From an uncultured Treponema sp. (GTDB lineage: Bacteria > Spirochaetota > Spirochaetia > Treponematales > Treponemataceae), in contig CAKUZR010000007.1 of the NCBI GenBank assembly GCA_934718065.1, forward strand, positions 42,810 to 106,809: a stretch of 64,000 nucleotides of DNA. The letters are read 5' to 3'. The position numbers and the translations under genes were made by a program. The notes under the pieces are model-generated. The model did not search any database. It saw nothing but the letters and a program-made list of their open reading frames with translations, and had not been told where the DNA came from. Positions 32,983 to 42,394 of the stretch are shown here, one piece after another. Positions within the stretch are counted from its first letter, which is position 1; every line of letters starts with the position of its first letter.

Positions 32983-33726
32983 ATGTCCGGCTCAATTTCT
33001 ACTCTGGCGACAGTTATTTCCATAAAACCAAGCGGAAAAAACAATTCTTCCGTAACTTTTCTTTCTCAGGAGGAAGGAATTGTTTACGCCACAATGTACG
33101 GCGGCTTTAAAAGCAAGATGAAATCCCTGGTTTCGCCGTGGAACACCGGAACGGCGTATTTTTCTGTGACGGCGGCGGGAAACTATAAAATTTCTGATTT
33201 TGACGTAAAAAACTACCATCTTTCATTCCGGGAAAACCTTTTGAAATTCTGGGCGGCTTCGCTGGCGGCGGAAATCGCGCTGAAAACAAAATGCGCGGGA
33301 AGTCCGCAAAAATGCTGGGCGCTGACAAACGGATTTCTGGACGGCCTTGAGCTTTGCAAGGAAAACGACCAGTGCACAGCCGGACTTATAAGATTTTTGT
33401 GGCGATATCTTGCGCTGCTGGGAATTCAGCCGGAAAGCTCGGTTTGCTGCTGCTGCGGTAAAAAAATTCAGAACGGCGCATTCTTTAATTTTGCGGAAAA
33501 CGGATTTTTGTGCCGAAACTGCGCGCAGAGCAAAAATCCGCTTGAAATTCCGCAGAACGGAATTGAATATCTTTCAGCAGTTTCAGTTTTGTCTCCGAAG
33601 GAGGCAAGAAAAATTCCGCTGAGCAGAGAAAGCGTTTCGGCGGTGAAGCAGCTTGTTTTTTACCTGATGGAAAATGCCTGCGGCTCGGAGCTTGTTTCAT
33701 TAAAAACCGGGGCTGGAATTTTGTAA
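32983..33726 (+). CDS. recO: DNA repair protein RecO
   Basis: Works with RecR to load RecA onto SSB-coated single-stranded DNA. The 247-residue protein has an N-terminal OB fold (about 1-80, starting ATVISIKPSGKNNSSVTFLS), a helical middle domain and a zinc site with CCCCGKK near residue 150 and CRNC near residue 175. Length and layout are those of RecO. It begins just after the tRNA-Lys terminator and is followed by Element 2 copy c. Confidence 0.88.
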   Translation: MSGSISTLATVISIKPSGKNNSSVTFLSQEEGIVYATMYGGFKSKMKSLVSPWNTGTAYFSVTAAGNYKISDFDVKNYHLSFRENLLKFWAASLAAEIALKTKCAGSPQKCWALTNGFLDGLELCKENDQCTAGLIRFLWRYLALLGIQPESSVCCCCGKKIQNGAFFNFAENGFLCRNCAQSKNPLEIPQNGIEYLSAVSVLSPKEARKIPLSRESVSAVKQLVFYLMENACGSELVSLKTGAGIL

Positions 33727-33730
33727 AAGC

Positions 33731-33862
33731 GGACGCAAGAAGGATTGGAGGGGAAAGCCGGAGGCTTTTTGCAGAGCGGAGCGGCGCAATGGAGCTAGCA
33801 CGAAGTGCGTGCGGAACCCCGGAAAGCCTGACGGCAACTTGTTGCCGGCTTGCCCAGACAAA
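33731..33862 (+). repeat. Element 2, copy c (diverged)
   Basis: Shares AAGGATTGGAGG, AATGGAG, a CGGAA-cc-GGAAAGCCTG block and CCCAGACAAAA with copies at 13459 and 62644. The variable hairpin here is GCAC-GAA-GTGC and a second is GGCAAC-TT-GTTGCC. The terminal GTGGC/GCCAC repeats are lost. It fills the gap between recO and the nucleoside phosphorylase gene; no gene is seen in it. Confidence 0.6.
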
Positions 33863-33940
33863 AAAGAAAAAATATGTTGATTTGCCTATATTCGACTTTT
33901 AATGTAATATATAGAAAAAACTGAATTGCGGGTGGATTTT

Positions 33941-35299
33941 ATGAGAGCGACCGACATCATTATGAAAAAGCGCGGAACTTTTTTGCGCGGAGCAGACGGA
34001 AAACAGAAGCTGGCTGGAAGCACCGGGCTTTCTGCGGAGGAAATAAAATTCATAGTTGACGGTTATGTGGCTGGAACAATTCCTGACTACCAGATTTCGG
34101 CGTTTCTGATGGCGGTTTATTTTAACGGAATGACTTTTGAGGAAACCGGAATTATGACGGAATGCATGCTTCACTCGGGGGAAACAATTCAGACTCATGG
34201 TTATGAAAATATCGGTTTGACAGGGCCTTTTGTGGACAAACATTCGACCGGCGGCGTTGGGGACAAAATTTCTCTTCCGCTTGCGCCGATTGCCGCGGTC
34301 TGCGGAATTCAGGTTCCGATGATGAGCGGACGCGCGCTTGGGCATACTGGCGGAACTTTGGACAAGCTGGAGTCGATAAACGGATACCGGGTGAATCTTT
34401 CTGCTGATGAATTCAGAAAAATCATTGCGGAAACAGGTTTTGCGATGACCGGGCAGACAAAGGAGATTGTGCCGGCGGACAGGCTTCTTTACGCGCTGCG
34501 GGATGTTACAGGCACGGTTGAGTCGGTTCCGCTTATTACTTCGAGCATTCTTTCAAAAAAAATTGCGGAAGGGGCGGATTCTCTGGTTTTTGATGTGAAA
34601 TGCGGTTCGGGCGCGTTTATGAAGACTTTGCCGGACGCTGAGCTGCTCGCCTCTTTTCTTGTGAAGACAGCAAATGCTATGGGAAAGAACGCGGCTGCGC
34701 TGATAACAAACATGGATACTCCGCTTGGAATAAAAATCGGGAATTTCCTTGAAATTGAGGAGACGCTCGACTGCCTGCGCGGAAAAGGCCCGGAAGATGT
34801 TATGGAAGAAACGTACGCGCTGGCGGCGGAAATGATTCTGCTTGGAAAAAAGGCGGATTCCAGGGAAAGCGCGCGGAAAATGGCGGAAAATGCCGTTTTA
34901 TCCGGAAAGGCGTACGAAATTTTTATGAAAAACGTGGAAGCCCAGGGCGGAAATCCGCAGGAAATCGAGGCGGAATACGGAAAGCGCAGAAGCAAATTCA
35001 AAACGGAGCTGCGCGCGGAAAATTCAGGATATATTTTTATTGAAGCATATAAAACAGGTCTTGCCGGCGTCGTTCTGGGCGTTGGAAGAAACAAGACTTC
35101 AGATTCTGTCTGCAAGGATGCGGGAATTATTCTGCACGCCGCAAGCGGAACTTATGTAAAAAAAGGCGATCTTGTCATGGAAATTTTCGGAAAGGATGAA
35201 TCATGCCTTGAGCCGGCGAAAAAAATGCTGGCGGAAGCGCTTTCTTTTTCCGCCGAAAAGCCTGAGAAAAAGCCTTTGATTTACAAAATAATTCAGTAG
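33941..35299 (+). CDS. Pyrimidine-nucleoside (thymidine) phosphorylase
   Basis: Splits thymidine/uridine/deoxyuridine with phosphate to free base and (deoxy)ribose-1-phosphate for nucleoside salvage. The 452-residue protein has the family signature SGRALGHTGGTLDKLESI near residue 110, the phosphate-binding KHSTGGVGDK near residue 80, and a C-terminal domain with GTYVKKGDLVMEIF. ATG at 33941 follows GGTGG; an in-frame TTG five codons upstream is less likely. Whether it is Pdp (broad) or DeoA (thymidine) cannot be decided by eye. Confidence 0.92.
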   Translation: MRATDIIMKKRGTFLRGADGKQKLAGSTGLSAEEIKFIVDGYVAGTIPDYQISAFLMAVYFNGMTFEETGIMTECMLHSGETIQTHGYENIGLTGPFVDKHSTGGVGDKISLPLAPIAAVCGIQVPMMSGRALGHTGGTLDKLESINGYRVNLSADEFRKIIAETGFAMTGQTKEIVPADRLLYALRDVTGTVESVPLITSSILSKKIAEGADSLVFDVKCGSGAFMKTLPDAELLASFLVKTANAMGKNAAALITNMDTPLGIKIGNFLEIEETLDCLRGKGPEDVMEETYALAAEMILLGKKADSRESARKMAENAVLSGKAYEIFMKNVEAQGGNPQEIEAEYGKRRSKFKTELRAENSGYIFIEAYKTGLAGVVLGVGRNKTSDSVCKDAGIILHAASGTYVKKGDLVMEIFGKDESCLEPAKKMLAEALSFSAEKPEKKPLIYKIIQ

Positions 35300-35334
35300 A
35301 CTGCCTCTAGGAATATCTCAAGGATTATTCTAAA

Positions 35335-37476
35335 TTGAAAAAATTTTACAAAAAAAATGTTGCCCGCGATGAAGTGATGAAACTTCACTCAAAATTTGGA
35401 CTTTCCCAGCTTGAAGCCGCAGTTTTTGCGCGCAGAGGAATTACTTCCGGGGAATCGCTTATGTATTTTCTGGAGACGGACAGGCGTTTTATGCATCTGC
35501 CGTTTGAATTTTCAAGCATGGAAGATGCCGTAAGCCGAATTTCAGATGCGATTGAAGAAGGCGAGAAAATTCTTATCTTCGGAGACAAGGATGTTGACGG
35601 AGTTACGAGCACCGCGATTCTTTACGGCTATTTGAAATCTGAAGGAGCAGATGTTTCCTGGAGGATTCCAGTTGGCGACGATGCGTACGGGCTTTCACTG
35701 GATGCGGTCGATTCATTTGCAAAAGACTACGGAACGCTGATAATCACTGTTGACTGCGGAATTTCAAATATTCAGGAGATTGCGCACGCAAACGAGCTTG
35801 GAATTGATGTAATCGTTACAGACCACCACAATCCGCCGGAAATTCTTCCGGAAGCCGCTGTTTTTCTTGACCCGAAAATGCAGGATTCGGGCTATCCGTT
35901 CAAGGATATTTCTGGAGCCGCGGTCGCGTTCAAACTGGCGCAGGCGTTAAGATTCAGAAAATCGGAGCTTTTCGGGCAGGACATTTCGCTTCTTGACGTG
36001 CAGCCTTCTTCAGACGGAAAATTCAAGCTGGACATTCTGAAAACCAGAAATCTTGTGAAAAAGCAGAAATTCTCGGAAATTTTTGAGCCGGGATTCGGAC
36101 CTGTTTCAAACACAAATCTGCCTTCATTTTTAAGAGGCCAGCAAATATTCTGCTGGAACAAAAAGGCGGTTTCTTCTTATTTGAAGGAAATTTTCGGTTC
36201 AGGCGTTGAATTTGAAATGCTGGATATGCAGCAGGAAATCGCAAGGACAATTCCGCAGGTTCAGGGGAAGTCGCTTTCGCAAATCAAGGAAATGTCGAAG
36301 CTTGCAAAATATTCGGACAGCCCGATTGAAGAAATTGACGGTTTTTACAATATTTTTGTAACTTTCGCGGAGCTTTCAGACGCTAAAATTTTTCCGAAAC
36401 ATTCCGCCGACGCAACGCAGGACCTTCAGCTTGTGGGAATTGCCGCGCTTGCGGACATCATGCCGATGCAGAATGAAAACAGGATTTTTGTGAAAAACGC
36501 GCTTGCCGCAATAAACAGCGGAAAAACCAGAAAAGGCATTGCGGAGCTGATTTCAAGGCTTGACCTTGCCGGAAAAGAAATAAATTCCACGGAACTTTCC
36601 TGGAAAGTGATTCCAGCCTTGAACGCTGCAGGACGGATGGGACAGTCAAATTTGAGCCTTGAGCTTCTGACAGCAGAGGATGCCGCAGAGCGCGACCACC
36701 TGGCAGGCAAAATAATCGAGCTGAACGAAGACAGAAAGCATTTTGTCTCGGAAGGGGAAATGTACACGTCAAAGCAGGCGGAAGAGAATTTCCACAAATT
36801 CAATGAAAAACTCTGCGTTGTTACGGATGAAAAAATCAACCGCGGAGTAACGGGAATTCTTGCCGCAAAAATAATGAACAAATACAACGTTCCTTCAATT
36901 GCAATCACATTTTCAGAAAATATTGCGGTAGGCTCAATGCGAAGCTGCCGTTCTGTTGTCGCAACAAAATTCCTTGACTCGTTCGGGGAGGATTTTTTCA
37001 TAAACCATGGCGGACACGACGCGGCGGCCGGATTCAGCTTCACAAAGGACAAGCTCAACGACTTCATGAAAAAAGCCTGGATGATTTCAAGGCAGTTCAA
37101 CCTTGAAGCTGAAGAGGAATCCATAAATATCGACGCGGAAATTCCTGCCGAATACATAACTCCGGAGCTGCTGAGCCTTATCGACCGGTTCGAGCCATAC
37201 GGCGAGCAGAACAAGGAGCTTGTGTTTGTCTCAAAAAATCTTCGGTTTCAGGATGGAATTCCTGTGGGAAAATCGCAGACGCAAAGCCTGAAACTGATTT
37301 TTGACTGCGGAAAATACAAATTTCCGGCAATGTTCTGGGGGCAGGCCGAACGCTTGAACAGAGACTTCAAAACCGGAGACAATCTGAACATTCTTTACAC
37401 GGTTTCAAAAAATTCATTCCGGGGAAGCGTAACGCCTCAGATGATTTTGATTGACGCCGAAACAGAAAAAAAATGA
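35335..37476 (+). CDS. recJ: Single-stranded-DNA exonuclease RecJ with a large insertion
   Basis: A 5'-3' single-strand exonuclease for RecF-pathway and mismatch repair. The 713-residue protein has the DHH motifs: ILIFGDKDVDGVTSTAIL (near residue 80), ITVDCGISN, VIVTDHHNPPE (near residue 162), then GAAVAFKLAQAL (near 195). In other RecJ proteins LxLVALGTVADxxP follows soon after; here LQLVGIAALADIMP appears only near residue 365, leaving an insertion of roughly 140 residues in the core. DHHA1 follows with INHGGHDAAAGF (near residue 560). It starts at TTG (35335) with AAGGA upstream. Confidence 0.9.
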   Translation: MKKFYKKNVARDEVMKLHSKFGLSQLEAAVFARRGITSGESLMYFLETDRRFMHLPFEFSSMEDAVSRISDAIEEGEKILIFGDKDVDGVTSTAILYGYLKSEGADVSWRIPVGDDAYGLSLDAVDSFAKDYGTLIITVDCGISNIQEIAHANELGIDVIVTDHHNPPEILPEAAVFLDPKMQDSGYPFKDISGAAVAFKLAQALRFRKSELFGQDISLLDVQPSSDGKFKLDILKTRNLVKKQKFSEIFEPGFGPVSNTNLPSFLRGQQIFCWNKKAVSSYLKEIFGSGVEFEMLDMQQEIARTIPQVQGKSLSQIKEMSKLAKYSDSPIEEIDGFYNIFVTFAELSDAKIFPKHSADATQDLQLVGIAALADIMPMQNENRIFVKNALAAINSGKTRKGIAELISRLDLAGKEINSTELSWKVIPALNAAGRMGQSNLSLELLTAEDAAERDHLAGKIIELNEDRKHFVSEGEMYTSKQAEENFHKFNEKLCVVTDEKINRGVTGILAAKIMNKYNVPSIAITFSENIAVGSMRSCRSVVATKFLDSFGEDFFINHGGHDAAAGFSFTKDKLNDFMKKAWMISRQFNLEAEEESINIDAEIPAEYITPELLSLIDRFEPYGEQNKELVFVSKNLRFQDGIPVGKSQTQSLKLIFDCGKYKFPAMFWGQAERLNRDFKTGDNLNILYTVSKNSFRGSVTPQMILIDAETEKK

Positions 37477-37496
37477 ATTCAAGGGGAAAACATAAT

Positions 37497-38471
37497 ATGA
37501 AAAAAATTACAGCACTTGCGGCGATGATTATTCTTGGAAACGGAATTCTTTTTGCAAAAACAGTTTCGTTTCAAAATTCATATTGCAGCGGAACAATAAC
37601 TTACAATGAAAAGGCAAAACCCGGAGAAGCAATCTGGGCTAGGCTGAATATGAAAATTGAAAAAAAGCGGAAAAATTCTCCGGAGCCGGTCGCGGTTCTT
37701 CAGCTTGTAAAAGACGACCAGAAAATCGACTCGGCGAAATTCTATCACTTAAGCTCAAAGGGCAAGCGGCAGACAAATCCTGAAATGCTTGCCGGAGTTC
37801 CGCTTTCAATCTGGCTTGACACAGCGCAGAATTATTCCATAAAAGTTATTTTTTCAACAGGAACAGAAGATTCTCCGAAAGAAGCGATTCTTCCTTTCTC
37901 GCTTGAAAATGTTGAGTGGGAAAAGGAAATCATTCCGCTTGATGAAAAAAATTCTGAAATCAAGCAGAATATGACGCCTGAACGCCTTGCGCAAATTGAA
38001 AAGCTCAACAATATTCTTGGAACTTCAATGGAAAACGATGTCTACAGCACAAAACCGTTCATCCAGCCTGTAAAATCAAACCGCTACACAGCGCATTTCG
38101 GCGACCAGCGGATATACAAATACACAAACGGAAAAACATCAGCCTCGCCGCACTACGGAAATGACTACGGCGTGCCGGAAGGAACAGAAGTCGTTGCCTG
38201 CGCGGAAGGCCGGGTCGTTATGGCTGAAAACAGAATTTCCACAGGATGGTCAGTTGTAATCGAGCATCTTCCAGGGCTTTACAGCCTTTACTACCACATG
38301 CAGAGTTTAAATGTAAAGGAAAATGACTATGTAAAGGCCGGCGAAAAAATCGGGCTTTCCGGAGCCACAGGGCTTGCCACAGGTCCGCATCTTCACTGGG
38401 AAGTAAGACTGAACATGGCGGCGCTGAAGCCAGAATTTTTCATGCAGGATTTTACTCAGCTCGGACAATAA
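37497..38471 (+). CDS. M23-family (LytM-like) peptidase, exported
   Basis: A 324-residue protein with signal peptide MKKITALAAMIILGNGILFA. After a roughly 180-residue N-terminal region comes a LytM/M23 domain with zinc ligands HYGNDYG (HxxxD) near residue 220 and PHLHWEVR (HxH) near residue 300. Such enzymes cut peptide cross-links of peptidoglycan in the periplasm, or act as regulators if degenerate; here all ligands are present. ATG at 37497 is chosen because AAGGGG precedes it and the signal peptide starts there. The last 20 bases overlap the convergent gene. Confidence 0.88.
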   Translation: MKKITALAAMIILGNGILFAKTVSFQNSYCSGTITYNEKAKPGEAIWARLNMKIEKKRKNSPEPVAVLQLVKDDQKIDSAKFYHLSSKGKRQTNPEMLAGVPLSIWLDTAQNYSIKVIFSTGTEDSPKEAILPFSLENVEWEKEIIPLDEKNSEIKQNMTPERLAQIEKLNNILGTSMENDVYSTKPFIQPVKSNRYTAHFGDQRIYKYTNGKTSASPHYGNDYGVPEGTEVVACAEGRVVMAENRISTGWSVVIEHLPGLYSLYYHMQSLNVKENDYVKAGEKIGLSGATGLATGPHLHWEVRLNMAALKPEFFMQDFTQLGQ

Positions 38472-39030
38472 GCCTGCCGTTTTCAGCGAAAACACCGTAA
38501 TTTCTTCCTGTTTCGCAGCCGGAAAGATTTACGGTGCATTTGCCCATGGCGAAATAAAAAAGCCGGTACAAGCCTTTCCTCTGAAAATCATCCGTTCCAA
38601 GAAGGCACTGGCGTTTCCTGATAAAATAACGCTCAATATAAATGCTTGAATTGCGTTCAATAATGCTGTTGCTGACAGAAACAGAATTTGTGCCGAAAAT
38701 CCGCTCCGGAAAAAAATAAGTTTTTCCCAGAAAAGACGCGCTCCGGAAGCTTGCCGCAAGATAAAGTTTCGGCCATGAACGTTCAACCGCCGCAATTTCA
38801 GCTCCGCTTCTGTCCAGAATTGAAATTTTTGCGCTGACAGTTTCGCCCTCAGGATTTTCGCTGGAGCCAAAAAGCATAATCCTTAAAATCTGCCCGTTGT
38901 CAGAAGGAATTTTCTGGACAATATAATAGCAGCGGAGATAGGAAGCAAGCTGCATTACAAGCAAAATTCCCGCCGCCGAAAAGAGAACTCCAAAAAACAA
39001 TCTGCGCGCGCTGATTTTCTTTGCAGGCAT
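38452..39030 (-). CDS. Single-pass membrane protein of unknown function
   Basis: A 192-residue protein with a short basic N-terminus and one transmembrane segment (about residues 11-30, LFFGVLFSAAGILLVMQLAS). An extracytoplasmic, beta-rich domain with two Cys near the C-terminus (GKCTVNLSGCE) follows. No family is recognised. It lies 3 bases after ligA on the minus strand and is probably co-transcribed with ligA and trmB. Its 3' end overlaps the M23 peptidase gene. Confidence 0.7.
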   Translation of the reverse strand: MPAKKISARRLFFGVLFSAAGILLVMQLASYLRCYYIVQKIPSDNGQILRIMLFGSSENPEGETVSAKISILDRSGAEIAAVERSWPKLYLAASFRSASFLGKTYFFPERIFGTNSVSVSNSIIERNSSIYIERYFIRKRQCLLGTDDFQRKGLYRLFYFAMGKCTVNLSGCETGRNYGVFAENGRLIVRAE

Positions 39031-39033
39031 GAA

Positions 39034-40989
39034 CTATTTTCCAACCAGCTCAAGGAACTGCTTTTCATCTATGACAGGAACTCCGAATTTCAGAGCCTTT
39101 AAATTTTTTGAGGAGCCGGATTCCTTGTCATTTGTAACAAGATACGAAAGGTCTTTTGTGACACTTGACTTGCAGGTTCCCCCGCTCTGCTTCACCAGAG
39201 ATTCCGCATCCGCACGTTTCATTGAAAAAAGCTCGCCGGTAAAGCAAAAAGATTTTCCAGCAAGAATTCCGCCGCCAGTCTCCTTGATTTTTATGATATT
39301 ATCCGCAAGATAAAGCATTTCCGGCTTGTTTTCAGCCAGACCTTCAACTGCTATATTCGCCATTGTTTCCGCAAAACCATAAATTTCAGAGCATTCTTCC
39401 TTTGTCATCGCAAGAAGTTTTTCAAGCGTGTTGTAACCGGCCGAGACAAGTTTTTCCGCGGAAGTTTCGCCGATTCCTTCAATATCAAATCCTGCCACAA
39501 AAACTGAAAGCGGAAGCTCGCGCTTAGACTGGATTGATTTCACAACTTTCTGCGCTCCAAGAGATTTTTTTTCATTCGCAATGCTGTCTTCATTCAAAAA
39601 AAACGGCGTCAAATCCTCCTCAGTCAGAGAATACAAATCCGAGATTGACTTAACCTTGCCGTTCTTAAAAAGCTCCTTCACAAGAGTTTCGCCAAGATCA
39701 CGTATGTCAACAACGGAATTCCATTTCATAATCTGATGGAGAACCCGTTTTTCGCAGGATTTGTTCGGACAGAAAAGGCGGCTTCCTTCATCAACAAGCA
39801 GAGTTCCGCAACATTCGCATTTTTCCGGCATTTTAACAGGAAGCTCCTGCCCTTCATTTTCGTGAACCGCGCTTTCAATCTTTGGAATAATTTCGCCACG
39901 CTTTACAACAACAACCTTGCAGCCGATTTTTACGCCGAGCGCGCGCATTGTGTCAGGATTCGCAAGGCTTGCCCGCTGAACCATAGTTCCGTTCAAGGCG
40001 ACCTCGTCAAAAACTGCAACCGGAGTGTATGTGCCGCCGTTTATGCTCCATTCAACATTCCTAAGCGTTGAAACGGCTTCCTCCAGACTGAATTTAAAGG
40101 CAATCTGCCGGTCAGGGCGGTTTCGGCTGGCGTCCGCATGGTCAATTTTCCGCTCTTTTACAACAAGACCATCAATATCGTAATCCAGAGATTTTCGTTC
40201 TTCCATTACGCGCGCGCGGTAGTCAATAACTTCCTGCGGAGTTTTCGCGATGAAAAGCGGACACACGTTGAATCCCAGCGTTTTCAGCCAGTTCACTTTT
40301 TCTTCCTCATCTGAAAAAGGCTGAGCGCCTGAAACAGCCCACGCATCGTAAGTTATCAGCGTAAGAAATTCGCATCCTTCACCGCTTTTTCGCTTCATAA
40401 GTCCGTTCGCGGCATTCCGGCAGTTCGCCTTGTCCGAAAATTTTTCAGAATGGACTTTGTGCGTCATTATAACTTCGCCGCGGATTCCGCCGGTATAATC
40501 AATTGTTTTAAAATTTGAATCCACAAGAGCCGGAAGAACTCCATTCATTTTTTTTGCGTTGAGCGTAATATCGTCGCCTGTAGTTCCATCGCCCCGTGTA
40601 ACCGCATGGGACAAAATTCCGTGCTCGTACTGAAGCTCAAGGCTTGCGCCGTCCAGCTTGTACTCAACAAGATACTCATCGTAAACGTGCTTTTCAGCCC
40701 ATGCAAGAAACTGCTCCGGAGAAGCGGCTTTTTCCTGGCTTCCCATAGGCATCACATGGCGGAGTTTTGCGAAATTTCCGGAATCCGCGCCTATCTTCTT
40801 GAGAATTTCATTTTCCGGGTCGATTTTTTTCAGCTCATCCCAAAGCTTGTCAAATTCAGCGTCACTGATTTCAGCCTCGCCGTCATAATAACTTTTTTGA
40901 TAGCGGGAAATAAGAGAAACGAGTTCTTTTATTCTTGCGGCTCTTTCATTTTCCCGAAAAGCCTCGTCTACATCAAACAAATCACTCAT
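39034..40989 (-). CDS. ligA: NAD-dependent DNA ligase LigA
   Basis: Seals nicks in DNA using NAD+. The 651-residue protein has the order Ia domain, adenylation domain with the active-site motif [11 protein letters not shown] (Lys near residue 109), OB fold, a four-Cys zinc finger (CECC...CPNKSC near residues 394-416), helix-hairpin-helix domain ([16 protein letters not shown]) and C-terminal BRCT domain ([15 protein letters not shown]). All key motifs are present. It overlaps trmB by 8 bases. Confidence 0.96.
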   Translation of the reverse strand: MSDLFDVDEAFRENERAARIKELVSLISRYQKSYYDGEAEISDAEFDKLWDELKKIDPENEILKKIGADSGNFAKLRHVMPMGSQEKAASPEQFLAWAEKHVYDEYLVEYKLDGASLELQYEHGILSHAVTRGDGTTGDDITLNAKKMNGVLPALVDSNFKTIDYTGGIRGEVIMTHKVHSEKFSDKANCRNAANGLMKRKSGEGCEFLTLITYDAWAVSGAQPFSDEEEKVNWLKTLGFNVCPLFIAKTPQEVIDYRARVMEERKSLDYDIDGLVVKERKIDHADASRNRPDRQIAFKFSLEEAVSTLRNVEWSINGGTYTPVAVFDEVALNGTMVQRASLANPDTMRALGVKIGCKVVVVKRGEIIPKIESAVHENEGQELPVKMPEKCECCGTLLVDEGSRLFCPNKSCEKRVLHQIMKWNSVVDIRDLGETLVKELFKNGKVKSISDLYSLTEEDLTPFFLNEDSIANEKKSLGAQKVVKSIQSKRELPLSVFVAGFDIEGIGETSAEKLVSAGYNTLEKLLAMTKEECSEIYGFAETMANIAVEGLAENKPEMLYLADNIIKIKETGGGILAGKSFCFTGELFSMKRADAESLVKQSGGTCKSSVTKDLSYLVTNDKESGSSKNLKALKFGVPVIDEKQFLELVGK

Positions 40990-41722
40990 CTTTTAAAAAA
41001 TAAAGCTCATTTATAATATGATCTTTTTCAAGACCTTTTCTTTCAAATTTAGTTTTCGGCCGCCATTCCTGGTGGTCAGCGAAGCCGCTGTATTTATTGC
41101 GGAGCCCCGGTGTCTGGCTAAGCTGCTCAAGCGCAAAATCCGCATATTCCTGCCAGTCAGTCACAAAATAAAGATATCCTTCCGGAGCAAGTTTTCTTGC
41201 GAAAAGATCTGTATGCGGCCGCTGAACCATTCTTCTTTTGTGATGGCGTTTTTTCTGCCACGGATCGGGGAAAAATATATGAAATCCGTTCACCGAGCCG
41301 TCAACAACCATATTTTCAAGAACTTCAAGCGCGTCATGCTCAATTATGTAAAGATTTTTCAAATCCTTCGCGCGGATTTCGCCTAAAAGTTTTCCAACGC
41401 CCGGAGTATGAACTTCAATGCCGATATAATTTATATCAGGATTCTGCTCCGCAATTATAGCAGTCGCCGTTCCCATTCCAAAGCCGATTTCAATCACAAC
41501 TGGATTTGTATTTCCAAAAATATCAAGGAAATTTAATTTTTTGTTCTCATAAGGAATGCACCAGACATTTGAAAGCTCCGCATAATCTCTTTCCTGCGCG
41601 GCCGTCATTCTTCCAGCCCGAAGCACATAAGTTTTCACAGCCCGGTAAAACGGATTTTTCGAGGACACATCCTCGCCGCCATCAACATTTTCCTGCTCTT
41701 TTTGCAATTGTTCGTTACCCAT
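40982..41722 (-). CDS. trmB: tRNA (guanine-N7-)-methyltransferase TrmB
   Basis: Methylates G46 in the tRNA variable loop using S-adenosylmethionine. The 246-residue protein shows the SAM-binding motif [14 protein letters not shown], then the acidic [13 protein letters not shown], and the family signature [21 protein letters not shown] region near residue 150. The N-terminal 30 residues are a variable charged extension. It is first of the trmB-ligA-membrane protein run and is separated by 11 bases from the upstream lipoprotein gene. Confidence 0.95.
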   Translation of the reverse strand: MGNEQLQKEQENVDGGEDVSSKNPFYRAVKTYVLRAGRMTAAQERDYAELSNVWCIPYENKKLNFLDIFGNTNPVVIEIGFGMGTATAIIAEQNPDINYIGIEVHTPGVGKLLGEIRAKDLKNLYIIEHDALEVLENMVVDGSVNGFHIFFPDPWQKKRHHKRRMVQRPHTDLFARKLAPEGYLYFVTDWQEYADFALEQLSQTPGLRNKYSGFADHQEWRPKTKFERKGLEKDHIINELYFLKDE

Positions 41723-41733
41723 AAAGTCCTTTT

Positions 41734-42393
41734 TTATTTATTTTGATTTGTTTTCTTGTAAACAGGAGGCATAATGCACACAGAAGAATCATTCGTTCCT
41801 ATATAAATTTTTCTATAGTAACTTGATTTTTTGTCGGAACTGAATATTTTTGAATCGTCCGTCCAGCCTTGCTTTTTCGCGCCGAAATAAAGAAGCATAT
41901 TTTTTTCGGAATAAAGCGCATACTGCTCAACCGCATTCTCCTGAAGAACCTGAAGAGCTTTTTCCGCCGTTGAACCGACCAGCTTTTCGCTGTAGTTTAT
42001 CAAAAAAGATGAAGAAACTTCATTTCCCTGCGCATCAATGTAAAAAAAGTTATAAACTCCAACCGGAATATTCGTTCCGTCCGGAGAAAAAAAATCTGTA
42101 TATCCAGACCATTGCTTTTTCTCATTTGAAAAAACTGCCGGGGAAAAGCAGTTCCATTCAAAATCAGACGCGGCGTTTCTTATGCGTATGCTGTCAACGC
42201 GGCGCACTTCACTTGAAACTTCAGCAAACGCGGCGAGCCGCACTGAAGGCGGATTTTTTTCATCCGGGAAATCAAACACAACATAGCCTTTTGCAGAAAC
42301 AACATCCGGCTCGGAATCAGAGCATCCTGAAAAAAGAACAGCCGCCGCGCAAAAAAGAGAAAACAGCAGTTTAGGCAAAGGTACAACTTTCAT
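41734..42393 (-). CDS. Putative lipoprotein of unknown function
   Basis: A 219-residue protein with a lipoprotein signal peptide ending LFSGC (Cys near residue 24). The mature part looks beta-rich and contains the two-domain-like stretch [21 protein letters not shown] and [18 protein letters not shown], suggesting Ig-like folds. No family is recognised. It starts 1 base after the upstream 387-residue gene, so the two are likely coupled. Probably a spirochaete-specific envelope protein. Confidence 0.75.
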   Translation of the reverse strand: MKVVPLPKLLFSLFCAAAVLFSGCSDSEPDVVSAKGYVVFDFPDEKNPPSVRLAAFAEVSSEVRRVDSIRIRNAASDFEWNCFSPAVFSNEKKQWSGYTDFFSPDGTNIPVGVYNFFYIDAQGNEVSSSFLINYSEKLVGSTAEKALQVLQENAVEQYALYSEKNMLLYFGAKKQGWTDDSKIFSSDKKSSYYRKIYIGTNDSSVCIMPPVYKKTNQNK

Positions 42394-42394
42394 A

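Noticed and set aside
36426..37214. Long minus-strand frame of 262 codons inside recJ
   Set aside because: Serine-rich shadow of a well-supported recJ with intact DHH and DHHA1 motifs on the other strand.
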